A stretch of DNA of 64,000 bases from the NCBI GenBank assembly GCA_002707495.1, contig PAMZ01000007.1:1-64000 (forward strand), written 5' to 3'. Made by a program: the position numbers and the translations under genes. This DNA is from Halobacteriovoraceae bacterium (lineage in GTDB: Bacteria; Bdellovibrionota; Bacteriovoracia; Bacteriovoracales; Bacteriovoracaceae). Position 1 is the stretch's first letter. Every line of letters starts with the position of its first letter. The notes under the pieces are model-generated. The model was not told where the DNA came from. It did not search any database and was given only the letters and a program-made list of their open reading frames with translations. Shown here one piece after another: positions 26,317-35,664 of the stretch.

Positions 26317-27618
26317 TTATCCTTTTATCGCTTTTAAAATATCTTTTGCTTGCTCTAGGCTGAAGTATTGTATTTCTCTAGTTTTGAGGTCTCTAAGCTG
26401 AACTTGAGGAGAGTTGTCTTTGCTCTCTATCATGGCAACATGAGAAAAGCCTTTTTGCTCAGCGAGTTTAAATATTTTATTAAATTTTAATTTTTCTAGT
26501 TGGGCCTCAGTCTTACAACCAAGAGTTCTTAACTCATTAGCCAGTTTTATCACACTTAATTCATGTTCTTCTTCAGTGGTAACGACAAAGAGGTCGCAGT
26601 TCTTTTTTGAGAAATCTCCTAGAAGACCGTGAGATTCAAGAAAGTCTTTCAGTGTTACATCACCTAAGCCAAAACCTATACCACCGAGGGGCTCTTCATT
26701 GAAAATTTTTAAAAGATTTGCGTAGGCACCACCACCAGCTATCGCTCTTTTATTATCCGGGTGCTTGTCAAATATTTCAAAAACTAATCCGGTGTAATAA
26801 TCAAGGCCTCGCACTATGGCAGGATCGTATTCAAGGTAGTTTAATAATTCCAGCTCCTCTGCTCCTGAAACTATATTAAGAAAACTCTCAGCTGGTATAT
26901 TATTCTCTTTAATGAAAGTCTTTATCGCAGCAAAAGAATCAAGACCTAGATACTGATTTAAAATACTTTTAGCAGAAGAATCAGTGATAATCTCATCTAT
27001 CATCTGATTAAGTTTTTCAGTTGTTACTTTGGAGGCTCGGTCTATAATTTTGTAGAGCTTATAGGAGCTATCTTCGTCCAGTTTTAAAAGTTGATTCATT
27101 AAATGGTCAACAATCATACGATCATTGATCCTGATAGAAAACATGGAGTGATCCGCTCCGAAGGATTTAAGAAAATCCCTGATTAAGCTAAGAATTTCAA
27201 GTTCGCCTTTGCCCTCAGCTGCACCAAAAATATCGACATTAAATTGCCAGTGTTCTCTGACTCTTCCTCTTTGAGGCTTTTCATAGCGCATAAGGTTTGG
27301 AATTGAGTACCATCTTATTGGTTTACTCTCTTGTCGATGAATATTGGCCACCATTCTTGCAAGGGTCGGCGTCATCTCTGGCCTAATGGCAACAAACCTT
27401 TCGCCTCGATCTGTAAAAGAATAGATCTGATCGTTGATAAGCTCCTCACCAGACTTGGCTTTATAAAGTTCTACTTCCTCTAGAAGGGGACCATCATAAG
27501 GTTCATAACCAAATAAATGAGCAGAGTTCTTCATCTGATCAAAGAGATACTCACGAATACGCATATTTTCTGGATAGAAGTCTCGACAGCCTCGATAAGG
27601 TTTTTTATTTAGTGCCAT
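26317..27618 (-). CDS. hisS: Histidine--tRNA ligase
   Basis: 433 residues. Class II motifs: RGCRDFYPE near the start, motif 2 RYEKPQRGRVREHWQFNVDIFG and motif 3 GGIGFGLGD; the histidine-specific block RGLDYYTGLVFE is present. A C-terminal anticodon-binding domain follows (from about residue 335). It charges tRNA-His. It precedes valS by 2 bases in the same orientation and follows a 53-base gap after a secreted protein gene, in which a promoter could lie. Confidence 0.96.
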   Translation of the reverse strand: MALNKKPYRGCRDFYPENMRIREYLFDQMKNSAHLFGYEPYDGPLLEEVELYKAKSGEELINDQIYSFTDRGERFVAIRPEMTPTLARMVANIHRQESKPIRWYSIPNLMRYEKPQRGRVREHWQFNVDIFGAAEGKGELEILSLIRDFLKSFGADHSMFSIRINDRMIVDHLMNQLLKLDEDSSYKLYKIIDRASKVTTEKLNQMIDEIITDSSAKSILNQYLGLDSFAAIKTFIKENNIPAESFLNIVSGAEELELLNYLEYDPAIVRGLDYYTGLVFEIFDKHPDNKRAIAGGGAYANLLKIFNEEPLGGIGFGLGDVTLKDFLESHGLLGDFSKKNCDLFVVTTEEEHELSVIKLANELRTLGCKTEAQLEKLKFNKIFKLAEQKGFSHVAMIESKDNSPQVQLRDLKTREIQYFSLEQAKDILKAIKG

Positions 27619-27671
27619 GTGTTAATCCTTGGGGAAACTTCTTTAGGTTTTAGCAAAACAATAGCAAATTG

Positions 27672-28505
27672 TTAATTATTATTGGGGCTTACGTCATCAA
27701 TCAATTCATCCAGCTTAGGCGATGGGTCTTGATCTATTTTAAGTTTTTCTACAACTGCTTGGGGTGTAACCTGTGGCGTTGAGGAGGATTTCGAATTTAA
27801 TTGATCGATAAGTATTTTAGCTGAGTCTAAACCAGTGAAAATCGGTGAGCTGATAGACTGTCCTGGTCTATTGAATTTATAAGCATAGGAGGCGAGTTCT
27901 AGATTTTTCAATGCATAGAGACACAAGCGGCTTACATAACCTTGGACGAAAGATTTAGGAGCATCAGCAAAAAAATAAAGCTTCTCTCCAAGATACTTAT
28001 TCAAAAGATTTATTTTTCTTTTATCCTTTTCTGAAATTACGTCACGATATTTTGGGTTTTTAAGATTGAAGATGACTTTAGATTGGATAAAAGGCTCATA
28101 ATCAAGCAGCATACGAGAGAAGATGCTTTTAATAAATGGGCCAAATTCATCCCTATTATTTTCGAGCCTTTTTTTGGCAAGAATAATTTGTGCACCTGAA
28201 AGGTCTGATACTGTTTCATTGCTTCTATAATTCAAAATGGCTTTCGTCATTTCTGTATCGATCAATAAAAGATAGTTTTCCTGAGGAACCTGCGAGAGGT
28301 TCTTGTTGATGGAGTTAAGAATTTCTATTATTTCTTTTTGGACAAGTATGTCTTTTTGATTCGTTTTTAAGTGATCTAAGAGACCACCTAGGATATAGGA
28401 ATCTCTTGAACTTTGTAGAAAAATTGGTTCGAGTGCACTTTTGCTTTCCTGTGCAGAGGCTATGAAAGGAAAAATTGAAAGTAAAAGGAAAAGAAAGTGC
28501 TTCAT
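27672..28505 (-). CDS. Hypothetical secreted helical protein
   Basis: 277 residues with a signal peptide (MKHFLFLLLSIFPFIASAQE). The mature part appears almost wholly alpha-helical, with no Cys cluster and only one Cys late (RLCLYAL). The C-terminal 45 residues are Ser/Pro/Asp-rich and low complexity. No family is recognised. Its ATG overlaps the stop of the preceding secreted protein gene (ATGA), so the two are coupled. Confidence 0.65.
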   Translation of the reverse strand: MKHFLFLLLSIFPFIASAQESKSALEPIFLQSSRDSYILGGLLDHLKTNQKDILVQKEIIEILNSINKNLSQVPQENYLLLIDTEMTKAILNYRSNETVSDLSGAQIILAKKRLENNRDEFGPFIKSIFSRMLLDYEPFIQSKVIFNLKNPKYRDVISEKDKRKINLLNKYLGEKLYFFADAPKSFVQGYVSRLCLYALKNLELASYAYKFNRPGQSISSPIFTGLDSAKILIDQLNSKSSSTPQVTPQAVVEKLKIDQDPSPKLDELIDDVSPNNN

Positions 28506-29560
28506 AATTTTTGGCTTTCCTTATCAAGTTGTCCTTCAATAATATAATATTTTCCATTGACCGAAGTTAGGAGAAGGTTTCCAAGTTCAAAAAGACTTGT
28601 TGCTTTTTCGAATGTATAAACCTCTTGTGCTTGAGAAGGATTTTCATAATCAAGCTTTAATTTATAGATAGAATTCTTTTTTAGATTAAGATCGAAAATT
28701 AAATCTTTTGTCTTTAAAAAATATACCGAATCCCCACGACAAACCATATTGAGATTATCAGGAGTGGTACTGCTGTATAATTGTTTCCAGTTCTTGGCTA
28801 TGCCCCCTTTAAAGAGAGGAGTCATAAGTATATTTGTGCCAAATAGATGACCAGAGTCAGGTGATAGACTTGCCACCAGATAGTCTTCATAGCGACAAAT
28901 TTTCACATCCATACTCAGATATTTGGTTTTATAGAGCACTTCAAAATTCTGATCTAAAAGATTGTAGAGGATAATCGCATGAAACCCCTCTTTGTTTATA
29001 TCAGTATAAATAATATCGCTAGGTCCTATGGCTATGACTTGAGGGATAAAAAAAGGATTATTATCATTTACAATTTTGATTCGTTTTTCTGTTTCCCCTC
29101 TTTTGATAACGATAGCCCTAGTACTAGGTTTGAAGTAAGACACAACACCAGCATCCTGATGAAAGGTGATAGATGTCCCTTCACCAATTTTAGTCGGTTT
29201 CGATTTTTGCTTATATCCTACAAGATAGAGGTCATTATCTTTTTGCCACCGGTAGTTTTGATAGGGGTTTTCTATGAGTTCAATTCCCACCTGATTATGT
29301 GTTTCTGAAACAGTAAGTTGAAAATCGGTATTTTTAGGTGCGTCCATGACATTAACAAAATCAAAATTTGTTGAAAACTGGAGCTGACCCGAGCTCTTTT
29401 GATAATAGGTAACTTTTCCATCTTTAGATATGTAGCGAATGTTTTTTATAGATTGTTTTGTTTTAAGTTCGGGTAGTTTTTCATTTAACTTTTGTTCCTG
29501 AGCAAAAGAGAGGATGGGAATGAGTGTAAATAGTAAAATGGTTTTATTGATAGAGGGCAC
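28502..29560 (-). CDS. Hypothetical secreted beta-rich protein
   Basis: 352 residues; signal peptide MPSINKTILLFTLIPILSFAQE. The mature part has repeated short beta-like blades (VGIELIENPYQNYRWQKDN, DIIYTDINKEGFHAIILYNL, YYIIEGQL) that recall a WD/YWTD-type propeller, though no family motif is certain. It overlaps the upstream gene by 17 bases and the downstream gene by 4, forming a coupled trio of secreted proteins. Function unknown. Confidence 0.65.
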   Translation of the reverse strand: MPSINKTILLFTLIPILSFAQEQKLNEKLPELKTKQSIKNIRYISKDGKVTYYQKSSGQLQFSTNFDFVNVMDAPKNTDFQLTVSETHNQVGIELIENPYQNYRWQKDNDLYLVGYKQKSKPTKIGEGTSITFHQDAGVVSYFKPSTRAIVIKRGETEKRIKIVNDNNPFFIPQVIAIGPSDIIYTDINKEGFHAIILYNLLDQNFEVLYKTKYLSMDVKICRYEDYLVASLSPDSGHLFGTNILMTPLFKGGIAKNWKQLYSSTTPDNLNMVCRGDSVYFLKTKDLIFDLNLKKNSIYKLKLDYENPSQAQEVYTFEKATSLFELGNLLLTSVNGKYYIIEGQLDKESQKL

Positions 29561-31463
29561 GGAAACTCCAAAGATTAATAGGGTGGGCGAGTTGGTACTC
29601 CTTTAAACTACTAAAAACATAAAACCACGGGATTATTCTTGGTGCATGAACATGATCAAGAGCTGTTCTGATCTGCATGGCAAATGTCCCTTTTGCTTCG
29701 TAAATATAATCGACTATAAAACTAACCGGCCGACATTGATTGGCCCTCATACGTTTAAACTTAATGGGGTAAAGATCCTCAATGCACCCCTCCCCGACGA
29801 AAATAGCGTCTGGATGTGCTTCGAAGACACTCTTGAATCTCGTAACATTTGGAATTGAATCGACTTTAATCTTTTTGTTATTCTCCAAAAGCTTGATTAA
29901 TGACTCTTTTTCTTTGACATAATTATAGGGAAATAAGTTCAGTTTAAGATCATTTTTAACAGTATAGTTATCAAAAACACGCTCTGAGATAATAACTTTA
30001 AAGTTGCAATCGGTAGCTCGACAGTATCTTTTTTCTTTAATGATGAAGCATCCATTCTTAAATTTTAAAAGAGCTGGCTTGTAGTCTTCCTCAGCTACGA
30101 TCTCGCAGGGGGTCTCTTGATAATTATATCCTCGAAGCTTATTAGCGACTTTTCCAATGACATGACTTAAAGAATAATCTCTGTCACCTAATTCTCCGAA
30201 AATAACTGGCTGACAAACTTCTTTTCGATTGATCTTGTCATCATAGCAAATCTGTAAGTTCCACTGGTCAAGCTCGGTGAATTCTTTTAGAAAAGCTGCC
30301 GTAGGATCAATTCCATTCATACTACAGTCTTTAATCGTTTCATTTTGATAAAAGCCAAAATGTTTAAGTATTCTAGAAAAAGTGACAGCCGACTCTAAAC
30401 CTACTTTCCCTGGACAATCAGAATACTCCATTTTGAGCCTACTATTCTTGATCGTTTTTTGAAGTTCGTTACAAGCGGGAGCGGGGGTGAGTGCATTGGA
30501 TTTGTGAATCATCTCTGTGCAGTAGTAAGTCTCTTTACTTAAATTTGCTAAGCATTTGGCATTTATTTTATCTGCACAATAAGTTTTCATGATGGGAGAT
30601 GAAGATTTCTCCCGGTAAAGATAAGTCCAGTAGTTATCAAGAAAGATTTCACTACAGCCGATCTTAATATTATCTAGGTGGTTACAGGTTTTATTGATTT
30701 TTTCGAACGCCTCCGGCGTTAAAACTTCTTTATATTTTTGCGCTCTCGCAATCTTGGTTTGAAGTTCTCGTCTAAAAGCAATCTTGTTCTTATTATTTAT
30801 ACTTCTGGCTTGTGCCTCCCAGCGAGGAAGTTTTTCGATATTCTCAACTAAGTGGCAAAGATACGGTGAAGTGACGTCTTTTCTAAACTTTTCAAAGTAT
30901 TGCTCACATAAGGGTTTATTTTCAGGGAATTTCAAACTGAGGTTTTTTAGAGTCATCGAAAGATTTGCTGTATCAAAATTTCTACTTATCTTTATGACTC
31001 CAGGACATTTCTGGCTTACCAATTCCTTAAAAAATCTAGTTTTAGGAAGGGAAGTTGTTTTTACACTTCCTTTTTTATCCACGTAATCAAAAAATACGGT
31101 TGATCGATACCTTTCGGGGAGCTCTACTAAATCTGTGATCATAAGGTCATAGATGGAGCATTCGTCTCGGGTCAAAAAATGTTGATATCTTAGAGGTGTA
31201 TTTAACATGAGGAAATTGATGAAGGTTGTGTTGAGAGCGATATCTTCGAAGCTTTTAAGGTCTCCGATAGAAAAATTATTGTCCTCAGCCTCTGCTTCAA
31301 GTTTCGCAAATGCTTTGTCTTGAGATTGAATGATATCGTTGAAGCGCTCAAACAGCCCGACTTCTTCAGCATAGGTATTTGGAAGAGGTAATAAAAGAGC
31401 GGGGAGAAGAAGTCCTCCCCGAATATATTTATTCCACAGATTTTGAAAGAATACTTGCCACAT
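29544..31463 (-). CDS. Hypothetical secreted Cys-rich protein
   Basis: 639 residues from ATG 31463 (TTG 31469 is the alternative). The start lies inside the end of the Fe-S oxidoreductase gene (35-base overlap). A long signal region (WNKYIRGGLLLPALLLPLPNTYAEE) is followed by a mature protein with over 20 Cys, for example KCPG, DKINAKCLAN, CPGKVG and KRYCRATDC, implying many disulfides outside the cytoplasm. No catalytic signature is recognised. Because it is coupled to an oxidoreductase gene, an envelope complex is possible, but this is conjecture. Confidence 0.65.
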   Translation of the reverse strand: MWQVFFQNLWNKYIRGGLLLPALLLPLPNTYAEEVGLFERFNDIIQSQDKAFAKLEAEAEDNNFSIGDLKSFEDIALNTTFINFLMLNTPLRYQHFLTRDECSIYDLMITDLVELPERYRSTVFFDYVDKKGSVKTTSLPKTRFFKELVSQKCPGVIKISRNFDTANLSMTLKNLSLKFPENKPLCEQYFEKFRKDVTSPYLCHLVENIEKLPRWEAQARSINNKNKIAFRRELQTKIARAQKYKEVLTPEAFEKINKTCNHLDNIKIGCSEIFLDNYWTYLYREKSSSPIMKTYCADKINAKCLANLSKETYYCTEMIHKSNALTPAPACNELQKTIKNSRLKMEYSDCPGKVGLESAVTFSRILKHFGFYQNETIKDCSMNGIDPTAAFLKEFTELDQWNLQICYDDKINRKEVCQPVIFGELGDRDYSLSHVIGKVANKLRGYNYQETPCEIVAEEDYKPALLKFKNGCFIIKEKRYCRATDCNFKVIISERVFDNYTVKNDLKLNLFPYNYVKEKESLIKLLENNKKIKVDSIPNVTRFKSVFEAHPDAIFVGEGCIEDLYPIKFKRMRANQCRPVSFIVDYIYEAKGTFAMQIRTALDHVHAPRIIPWFYVFSSLKEYQLAHPINLWSFRALYQ

Positions 31464-33420
31464 CCTCAACTTGTAATTCCTCAGTTTCTTTGACTTTACC
31501 TTTACCTGAGTTAAAGTTTATCAAACAAAATGAACAAGATGTAGCTAGTTTATAGACTTTCTCGTCACCAACGTGTTTAAGGCGATTTTCAACGAGATCA
31601 TTGCCTTCATGGATCTCGTACCACATATTTCCGCCACCCATTCCACAGCAAAGGGCCTTATCTTTATTACGAACCATCTCCTTGAGCTCAACTCCAGGGA
31701 TTGACTCAAGGATGTTTCTGGGTGCGTCATACTCCCCATGGTGACGTCCTAGGTAGCAAGGATCGTGAAAAGTGAGTTCCTCTTTAACTTCTTTGGTGGG
31801 TTTGAGCTTTCCTTGTTTTACTAAGTCAGCTAGAAGCTCAGTGTGGTGAATAGTTTCAAATTCTCCATCTTCAAATTTTGCGTATTCTTTGCCTATAGTA
31901 TGAAGACAATGCGGACAGTGAGTGACAACTTTTCCGAAGTCATATTGATTCATATTAGCGATATTCTCAATGGCAACTTCATAAAAGGAATACTCATCTC
32001 CAAAACGACGAATCGGATCTCCGTTACATTTTTCAGTTTTTCCCATAACGGCAAAATCAACACCGGCTTTCTTTAAAAGTCCGATTGTATCTTGGACAAC
32101 TTTTTTATTTCCATCATCATAGGAACCTGCACAGCCGACATAATAGAGGTAATCAACTTTCTTACCTGCTTCAATAACGGGAACATCCATTCCTTCTGCC
32201 CAGTTAAATCTGTCATCCTGAGAAACACCCCAAGGGTTACCATTAACTCTGATATTATTGACTGACGTCGCTGCCTGGGGAGGAATATCACCAAGGGTGA
32301 GAGCTTTATATCGCTTTAAATCCATAATGGTTTGGACATGTTCGATATTTGCGGGGCATTCTTCCATACAAGCGCCACAGGTCGTACATGAGTCCAACTC
32401 AACTGTTCCATAGACGGGATTTTCTCCCCACAAGTCGGCATCTTCACCATGATTATTTGCCATGGTATCACGCATCTTGGTGATAATTGTTTTGGGATTA
32501 AGTGGTCGGTCGGAAAGATTTGCGGGACATACATTGGTACATCTGCCACACTCAACGCAAGTTAGGGTATCCCATTTTTGCTTTGAAGTGAGTTCACTTA
32601 TTTTTCCTAATCCAAATGTTTCAGCCGTCTCGTCAGTGAAATCCATAGGGTTCATGACACCTCCCCGTCTGGCAGGGGTAATAAGAGCTGAAAAAGGAAG
32701 CATAAACATATGTGAAAATTTAGAATGACCAATTGAGGCTATAAATACCATTGTGTTGAGCATGTGAATCATCCAAATGACTTTATAAGTAAGGACTAGA
32801 CTTCCATCATCCATTCCTAAAAAAGCTTTTGCCATTAACCAACCAATGGGGGACCAAATTGATTCGTTGATGGGCATTCCTGCACCTACAATTCGCATCC
32901 CTTCTAAAACATAACCCAATACTACGAGAGCGAAGAGCATGCCATACATAAAGAGCTCTTGCTTTGGTTTAGTCGCGCTTAAATGAGCCGGCTTATCTAG
33001 GTATCGCCTTTTAAAAGCAAGTCCAAGTCCAATTAAAATGGCCAGCCCAGCAAAGTCCGCTAGAAATGAAATAATAATATAGGTATTTCCTTGATAGACC
33101 TTAAAGGGGGAATCAGCATGTATGGCCACCAGTTCGGTTGCAATTAATAGAATGACAAAACCGTAATAGATAAGACTGTGAAAAATTCCAACTTTAGTGT
33201 CTCTTGCTACTTTTCCAGTGAAGAATATTGTTTGAATAAAGTTTTTCCAATTCAATTCGTTTGGAAGAAGCGATTTGATACCTCGTTCCCCTGTGGCAAA
33301 TTTGTATTTTTTAAAAAGGCCTTGTGCCATGATCCCCAATGCCGCAAAGAGCGCAATATACATTACTACCTTGTAATAAATTGGGATCTGCCAAAAGACT
33401 TCACGAGTTGCCAATTCCAT
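31429..33420 (-). CDS. Membrane-bound Fe-S oxidoreductase (HdrD/GlpC-like with NarI-like domain)
   Basis: 663 residues from ATG 33420, which has AAGGAGA at correct spacing; an upstream in-frame ATG adds ten residues without such a site. The first 270 residues hold about five to six membrane segments like a NarI/cytochrome b-type domain. Two 4Fe-4S motifs follow (CVECGRCTNVCP and CTTCGACMEECP), then two CCG domains (YYVGCAGSYDD...HCPHCLHT and HDPCYLGRHH...CCGMGGG). Such proteins pass electrons between the membrane quinone pool and a soluble dehydrogenase such as an acyl-CoA/ETF system. It starts a long minus-strand transcription unit. Confidence 0.9.
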   Translation of the reverse strand: MELATREVFWQIPIYYKVVMYIALFAALGIMAQGLFKKYKFATGERGIKSLLPNELNWKNFIQTIFFTGKVARDTKVGIFHSLIYYGFVILLIATELVAIHADSPFKVYQGNTYIIISFLADFAGLAILIGLGLAFKRRYLDKPAHLSATKPKQELFMYGMLFALVVLGYVLEGMRIVGAGMPINESIWSPIGWLMAKAFLGMDDGSLVLTYKVIWMIHMLNTMVFIASIGHSKFSHMFMLPFSALITPARRGGVMNPMDFTDETAETFGLGKISELTSKQKWDTLTCVECGRCTNVCPANLSDRPLNPKTIITKMRDTMANNHGEDADLWGENPVYGTVELDSCTTCGACMEECPANIEHVQTIMDLKRYKALTLGDIPPQAATSVNNIRVNGNPWGVSQDDRFNWAEGMDVPVIEAGKKVDYLYYVGCAGSYDDGNKKVVQDTIGLLKKAGVDFAVMGKTEKCNGDPIRRFGDEYSFYEVAIENIANMNQYDFGKVVTHCPHCLHTIGKEYAKFEDGEFETIHHTELLADLVKQGKLKPTKEVKEELTFHDPCYLGRHHGEYDAPRNILESIPGVELKEMVRNKDKALCCGMGGGNMWYEIHEGNDLVENRLKHVGDEKVYKLATSCSFCLINFNSGKGKVKETEELQVEDVASILSKSVE

Positions 33421-33498
33421 ATTTTCTCCTTGGACATTGTCAAAAACCAAATAACATTATAGTTTGCTCTAATACTACAATATTCAATGGTTTAAGTC

Positions 33499-34092
33499 AT
33501 GGACATAGATAAGATTAGTTTATTTGCTTTAATCTTTTTCAATATTATTTTAAGCGTAAAATTCTTAATGTCGCATAAAGAATGGACGGGCAAGACTTTG
33601 TCTATCCTTTGTGGGCACCTAGGTGTTTCGGGACTCATAATTAGTGAATCGCTTCTATTTTTAAACAAGATTAATTTAGTGCTTTTTGAAACGCTAAGCT
33701 GCTTTTTTCTTGGTTGGCTCTTTGGAATTTTTACTATGCAAGTTTCGATGCTCTCGATATCGGAAATGAATAAGAAGAAGATGACGACGCTCTGGAAGAC
33801 CCCTGTCGTGGCAGCTCTGGCAGGTATGCTGCTTAAGTCTGACTACATAGGTTTTCTTTTTCTCGGCTTTATTGGAATTTGTCTCTTTTTAATTTATCAA
33901 AATCGTCCAAGACTTAGGTATTTGCTTCCAAAAACCTTACTAGTTTTATCGGTCGCTCCTTTGTTTTTTAGTCTGAGTTTAAGTCAATTATGGATAATGA
34001 ATATTGCCGTCACAATTTTTATTGTCCTGACAAATGTATTTCATAATTTAGTCTTTGCCAGTAATCTATTAGCTGCACATGAAAAAAAATAG
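33499..34092 (+). CDS. Hypothetical polytopic membrane protein
   Basis: 197 residues with about six hydrophobic segments (for example residues 5-22, 36-55, 62-85, 98-130, 140-160 and 163-190) joined by short loops. No conserved family motif is seen. It is divergent from the Fe-S oxidoreductase (78-base shared upstream region) and overlaps the next lipoprotein gene by 14 bases, so the two products probably act together in the envelope. Confidence 0.6.
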   Translation: MDIDKISLFALIFFNIILSVKFLMSHKEWTGKTLSILCGHLGVSGLIISESLLFLNKINLVLFETLSCFFLGWLFGIFTMQVSMLSISEMNKKKMTTLWKTPVVAALAGMLLKSDYIGFLFLGFIGICLFLIYQNRPRLRYLLPKTLLVLSVAPLFFSLSLSQLWIMNIAVTIFIVLTNVFHNLVFASNLLAAHEKK

Positions 34093-35113
34093 ACTTATCA
34101 TTTATATGCTTCTTACGGCACTAGCTTTAATCGGCTGTGCACAGGTGACCAGTTTAAATTTAAGGAAGCATCAATTTGGAAGAATTCCAACTCAAATAGT
34201 ATGGATTCAAGTAGCGGGACTTGCTCCTGAGCATACTGTGCTTTTGAAATACTCCTATCCCTCTCGAGAAACTAAAACAGCCTTTGAAAATGCCTTATGT
34301 ATCGGAAATACTTGGGAATATGACCTTTATAACTTACGGCCCGAAGCACATAGTGGATTTCTAGGTCAGCTCACAGGAAAGAAAAATATTAAAAATACCT
34401 GTGAAGACTATCAGTTGAAACCGATTTGGTCGTATTTGAATAAACAAGGGTATGCTATTGGGATTTTTGAAGGAGAGACAACACCTCAGGAGAGTCTTCT
34501 GGCTTCAAAAGCTTGCTCTGAAGGTGAAGATTTTTTAAAGAGTACTGTTTATTGGAAAATGTCCAAACCTCAATCTGAAGAAACTTTTCATGCAAATGAG
34601 ACGAAAAAATATCGAGAAGACACAGTCTATTATGATAAGTCTTGCGCAAATAAAGAATGCTTTTCAACTCTATCGAGAAATATAGAAGAGACTTTCAAGT
34701 CATTTAGTCGAAGTTCTAAAAACTTTTTGTATCTCATCAGAAATTTTCAATATGCTAAATATTTAAAACAAAATGATATTGCTAAGGCCAAGGCTGAGCT
34801 TGGAGAAATCAACAATGTCTTATCTTTTTTTCAAAAAGAAGCGGAAAAAAATATTGATATGTTGATTATTGTTTCTTCAGCGGAATCTATCGCACTTGAT
34901 TTCCCTCGTAGTGGATCTGAGTGGCAAAAATATGAAAAAAAATCTCGTCTTAAAATTACTCAGAAAACGAAATTACTCTCAACTCTTTATGCTTCTGGAG
35001 CCCGTGCGGAAAATTTCTGTGGGGTCTTTGATCAAAGTGAAATATTAAGTCGTATTTTTAGTGGGGCAAAACAGCAGGGACTAGAGTTTTCTATTATTAA
35101 TCCGTTTGATTAG
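34079..35113 (+). CDS. Hypothetical lipoprotein, possibly a degenerate alkaline-phosphatase-superfamily fold
   Basis: 344 residues; signal MKKNRLIIYMLLTALALIGC with lipobox Cys at residue 20. The segment IPTQIVWIQVAGLAPEHTVLL resembles the first strand and loop of alkaline-phosphatase-superfamily enzymes (V-x-I-x-V-x-GL), yet the metal-binding Asp that normally follows the strand is absent. Several Cys are scattered (CIGNTW, NTCEDY, KACSEG, SCANKEC), suggesting disulfides. The family assignment is weak. A strong inverted repeat follows the stop. Confidence 0.55.
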   Translation: MKKNRLIIYMLLTALALIGCAQVTSLNLRKHQFGRIPTQIVWIQVAGLAPEHTVLLKYSYPSRETKTAFENALCIGNTWEYDLYNLRPEAHSGFLGQLTGKKNIKNTCEDYQLKPIWSYLNKQGYAIGIFEGETTPQESLLASKACSEGEDFLKSTVYWKMSKPQSEETFHANETKKYREDTVYYDKSCANKECFSTLSRNIEETFKSFSRSSKNFLYLIRNFQYAKYLKQNDIAKAKAELGEINNVLSFFQKEAEKNIDMLIIVSSAESIALDFPRSGSEWQKYEKKSRLKITQKTKLLSTLYASGARAENFCGVFDQSEILSRIFSGAKQQGLEFSIINPFD

Positions 35114-35136
35114 ACCTGAGCCTGAGCCCAGGTCTA
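35111..35136. terminator. Stem-loop between convergent genes
   Basis: TAGACCTG (35111-35118) pairs perfectly with CAGGTCTA (35129-35136) around a 10-base loop. It overlaps the plus-strand stop codon and lies 12 bases from the end of the opposing gene. No T-tract follows on either strand, so it may stop transcription only partly or act in mRNA stability. Confidence 0.45.
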
Positions 35137-35147
35137 GAGTTACAAAA

Positions 35148-35546
35148 TTAGTAGTACAAGGTTCCCGTAACAGTACACTCAAACGTGTCGGTTTGGCTGA
35201 AGCTGAACACGATGTCTGATTCAGTCACACCACTTCTACAACCTCTAGTTCCTCTACATTGGGCAGTGATATTTGATACGACTTGAGACATTGCGTCTTT
35301 TGTGAAGTTGTTTCCGTTATTCTGGCTACATTGAACATTTATAACTGGGTTTGCTACTGCAGTGGCAGAGATAGTTCTTGGATCTGATGATTCCAAAGCG
35401 GCTTCAATGTCAGCCCTTGCTTCATCTAAAAGAATCTGGGCGCGGTTCATTTTAATTAAAGCGCTTTCCAATACTGCCGTATCGGCAAAGGCAATTGTCG
35501 TAAAAGAACTTGTTAGTAAAGTGATTAAGATAAGTAGTTTGCTCAT
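35148..35546 (-). CDS. Small secreted protein
   Basis: 132 residues; signal MSKLLILITLLTSSFTTIAFA. The mature part starts with a helical Ala/Glu-rich stretch (about residues 25-55) and continues with a Cys-containing region (VQCSQNN, AQCRGTRGCRSG, TFECTV). The alternating C-terminus (SDIVFSFSQTDTFECTVTGTLYY) is beta-like. No family is recognised. AGGAGA precedes the ATG. It lies next to an insertion-sequence remnant. Confidence 0.65.
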   Translation of the reverse strand: MSKLLILITLLTSSFTTIAFADTAVLESALIKMNRAQILLDEARADIEAALESSDPRTISATAVANPVINVQCSQNNGNNFTKDAMSQVVSNITAQCRGTRGCRSGVTESDIVFSFSQTDTFECTVTGTLYY

Positions 35547-35622
35547 GTTGGATATCTCCTGGTTAAAAAAAGTGATACGAACACTGTATCTCGATCTTGT
35601 ATTGCCAGGGAGTGTTGAGGTC

Positions 35623-35645
35623 CAATTTACAGAGGGTGTATAGTT
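35623..35645. repeat. 23-bp direct repeat, left copy
   Basis: CAATTTACAGAGGGTGTATAG plus TT occurs here and, without a mismatch, at 36834-36856, enclosing the transposase remnant. Nineteen bases separate this copy from the best-matching left inverted-repeat end at 35665. Confidence 0.85.
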
Positions 35646-35664
35646 TCTAGACGATTCTGTCCTA

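Noticed and set aside
35362-35643. Plus-strand 93-residue frame
   Set aside because: Antisense to the small secreted protein with a clear signal peptide and ribosome site.
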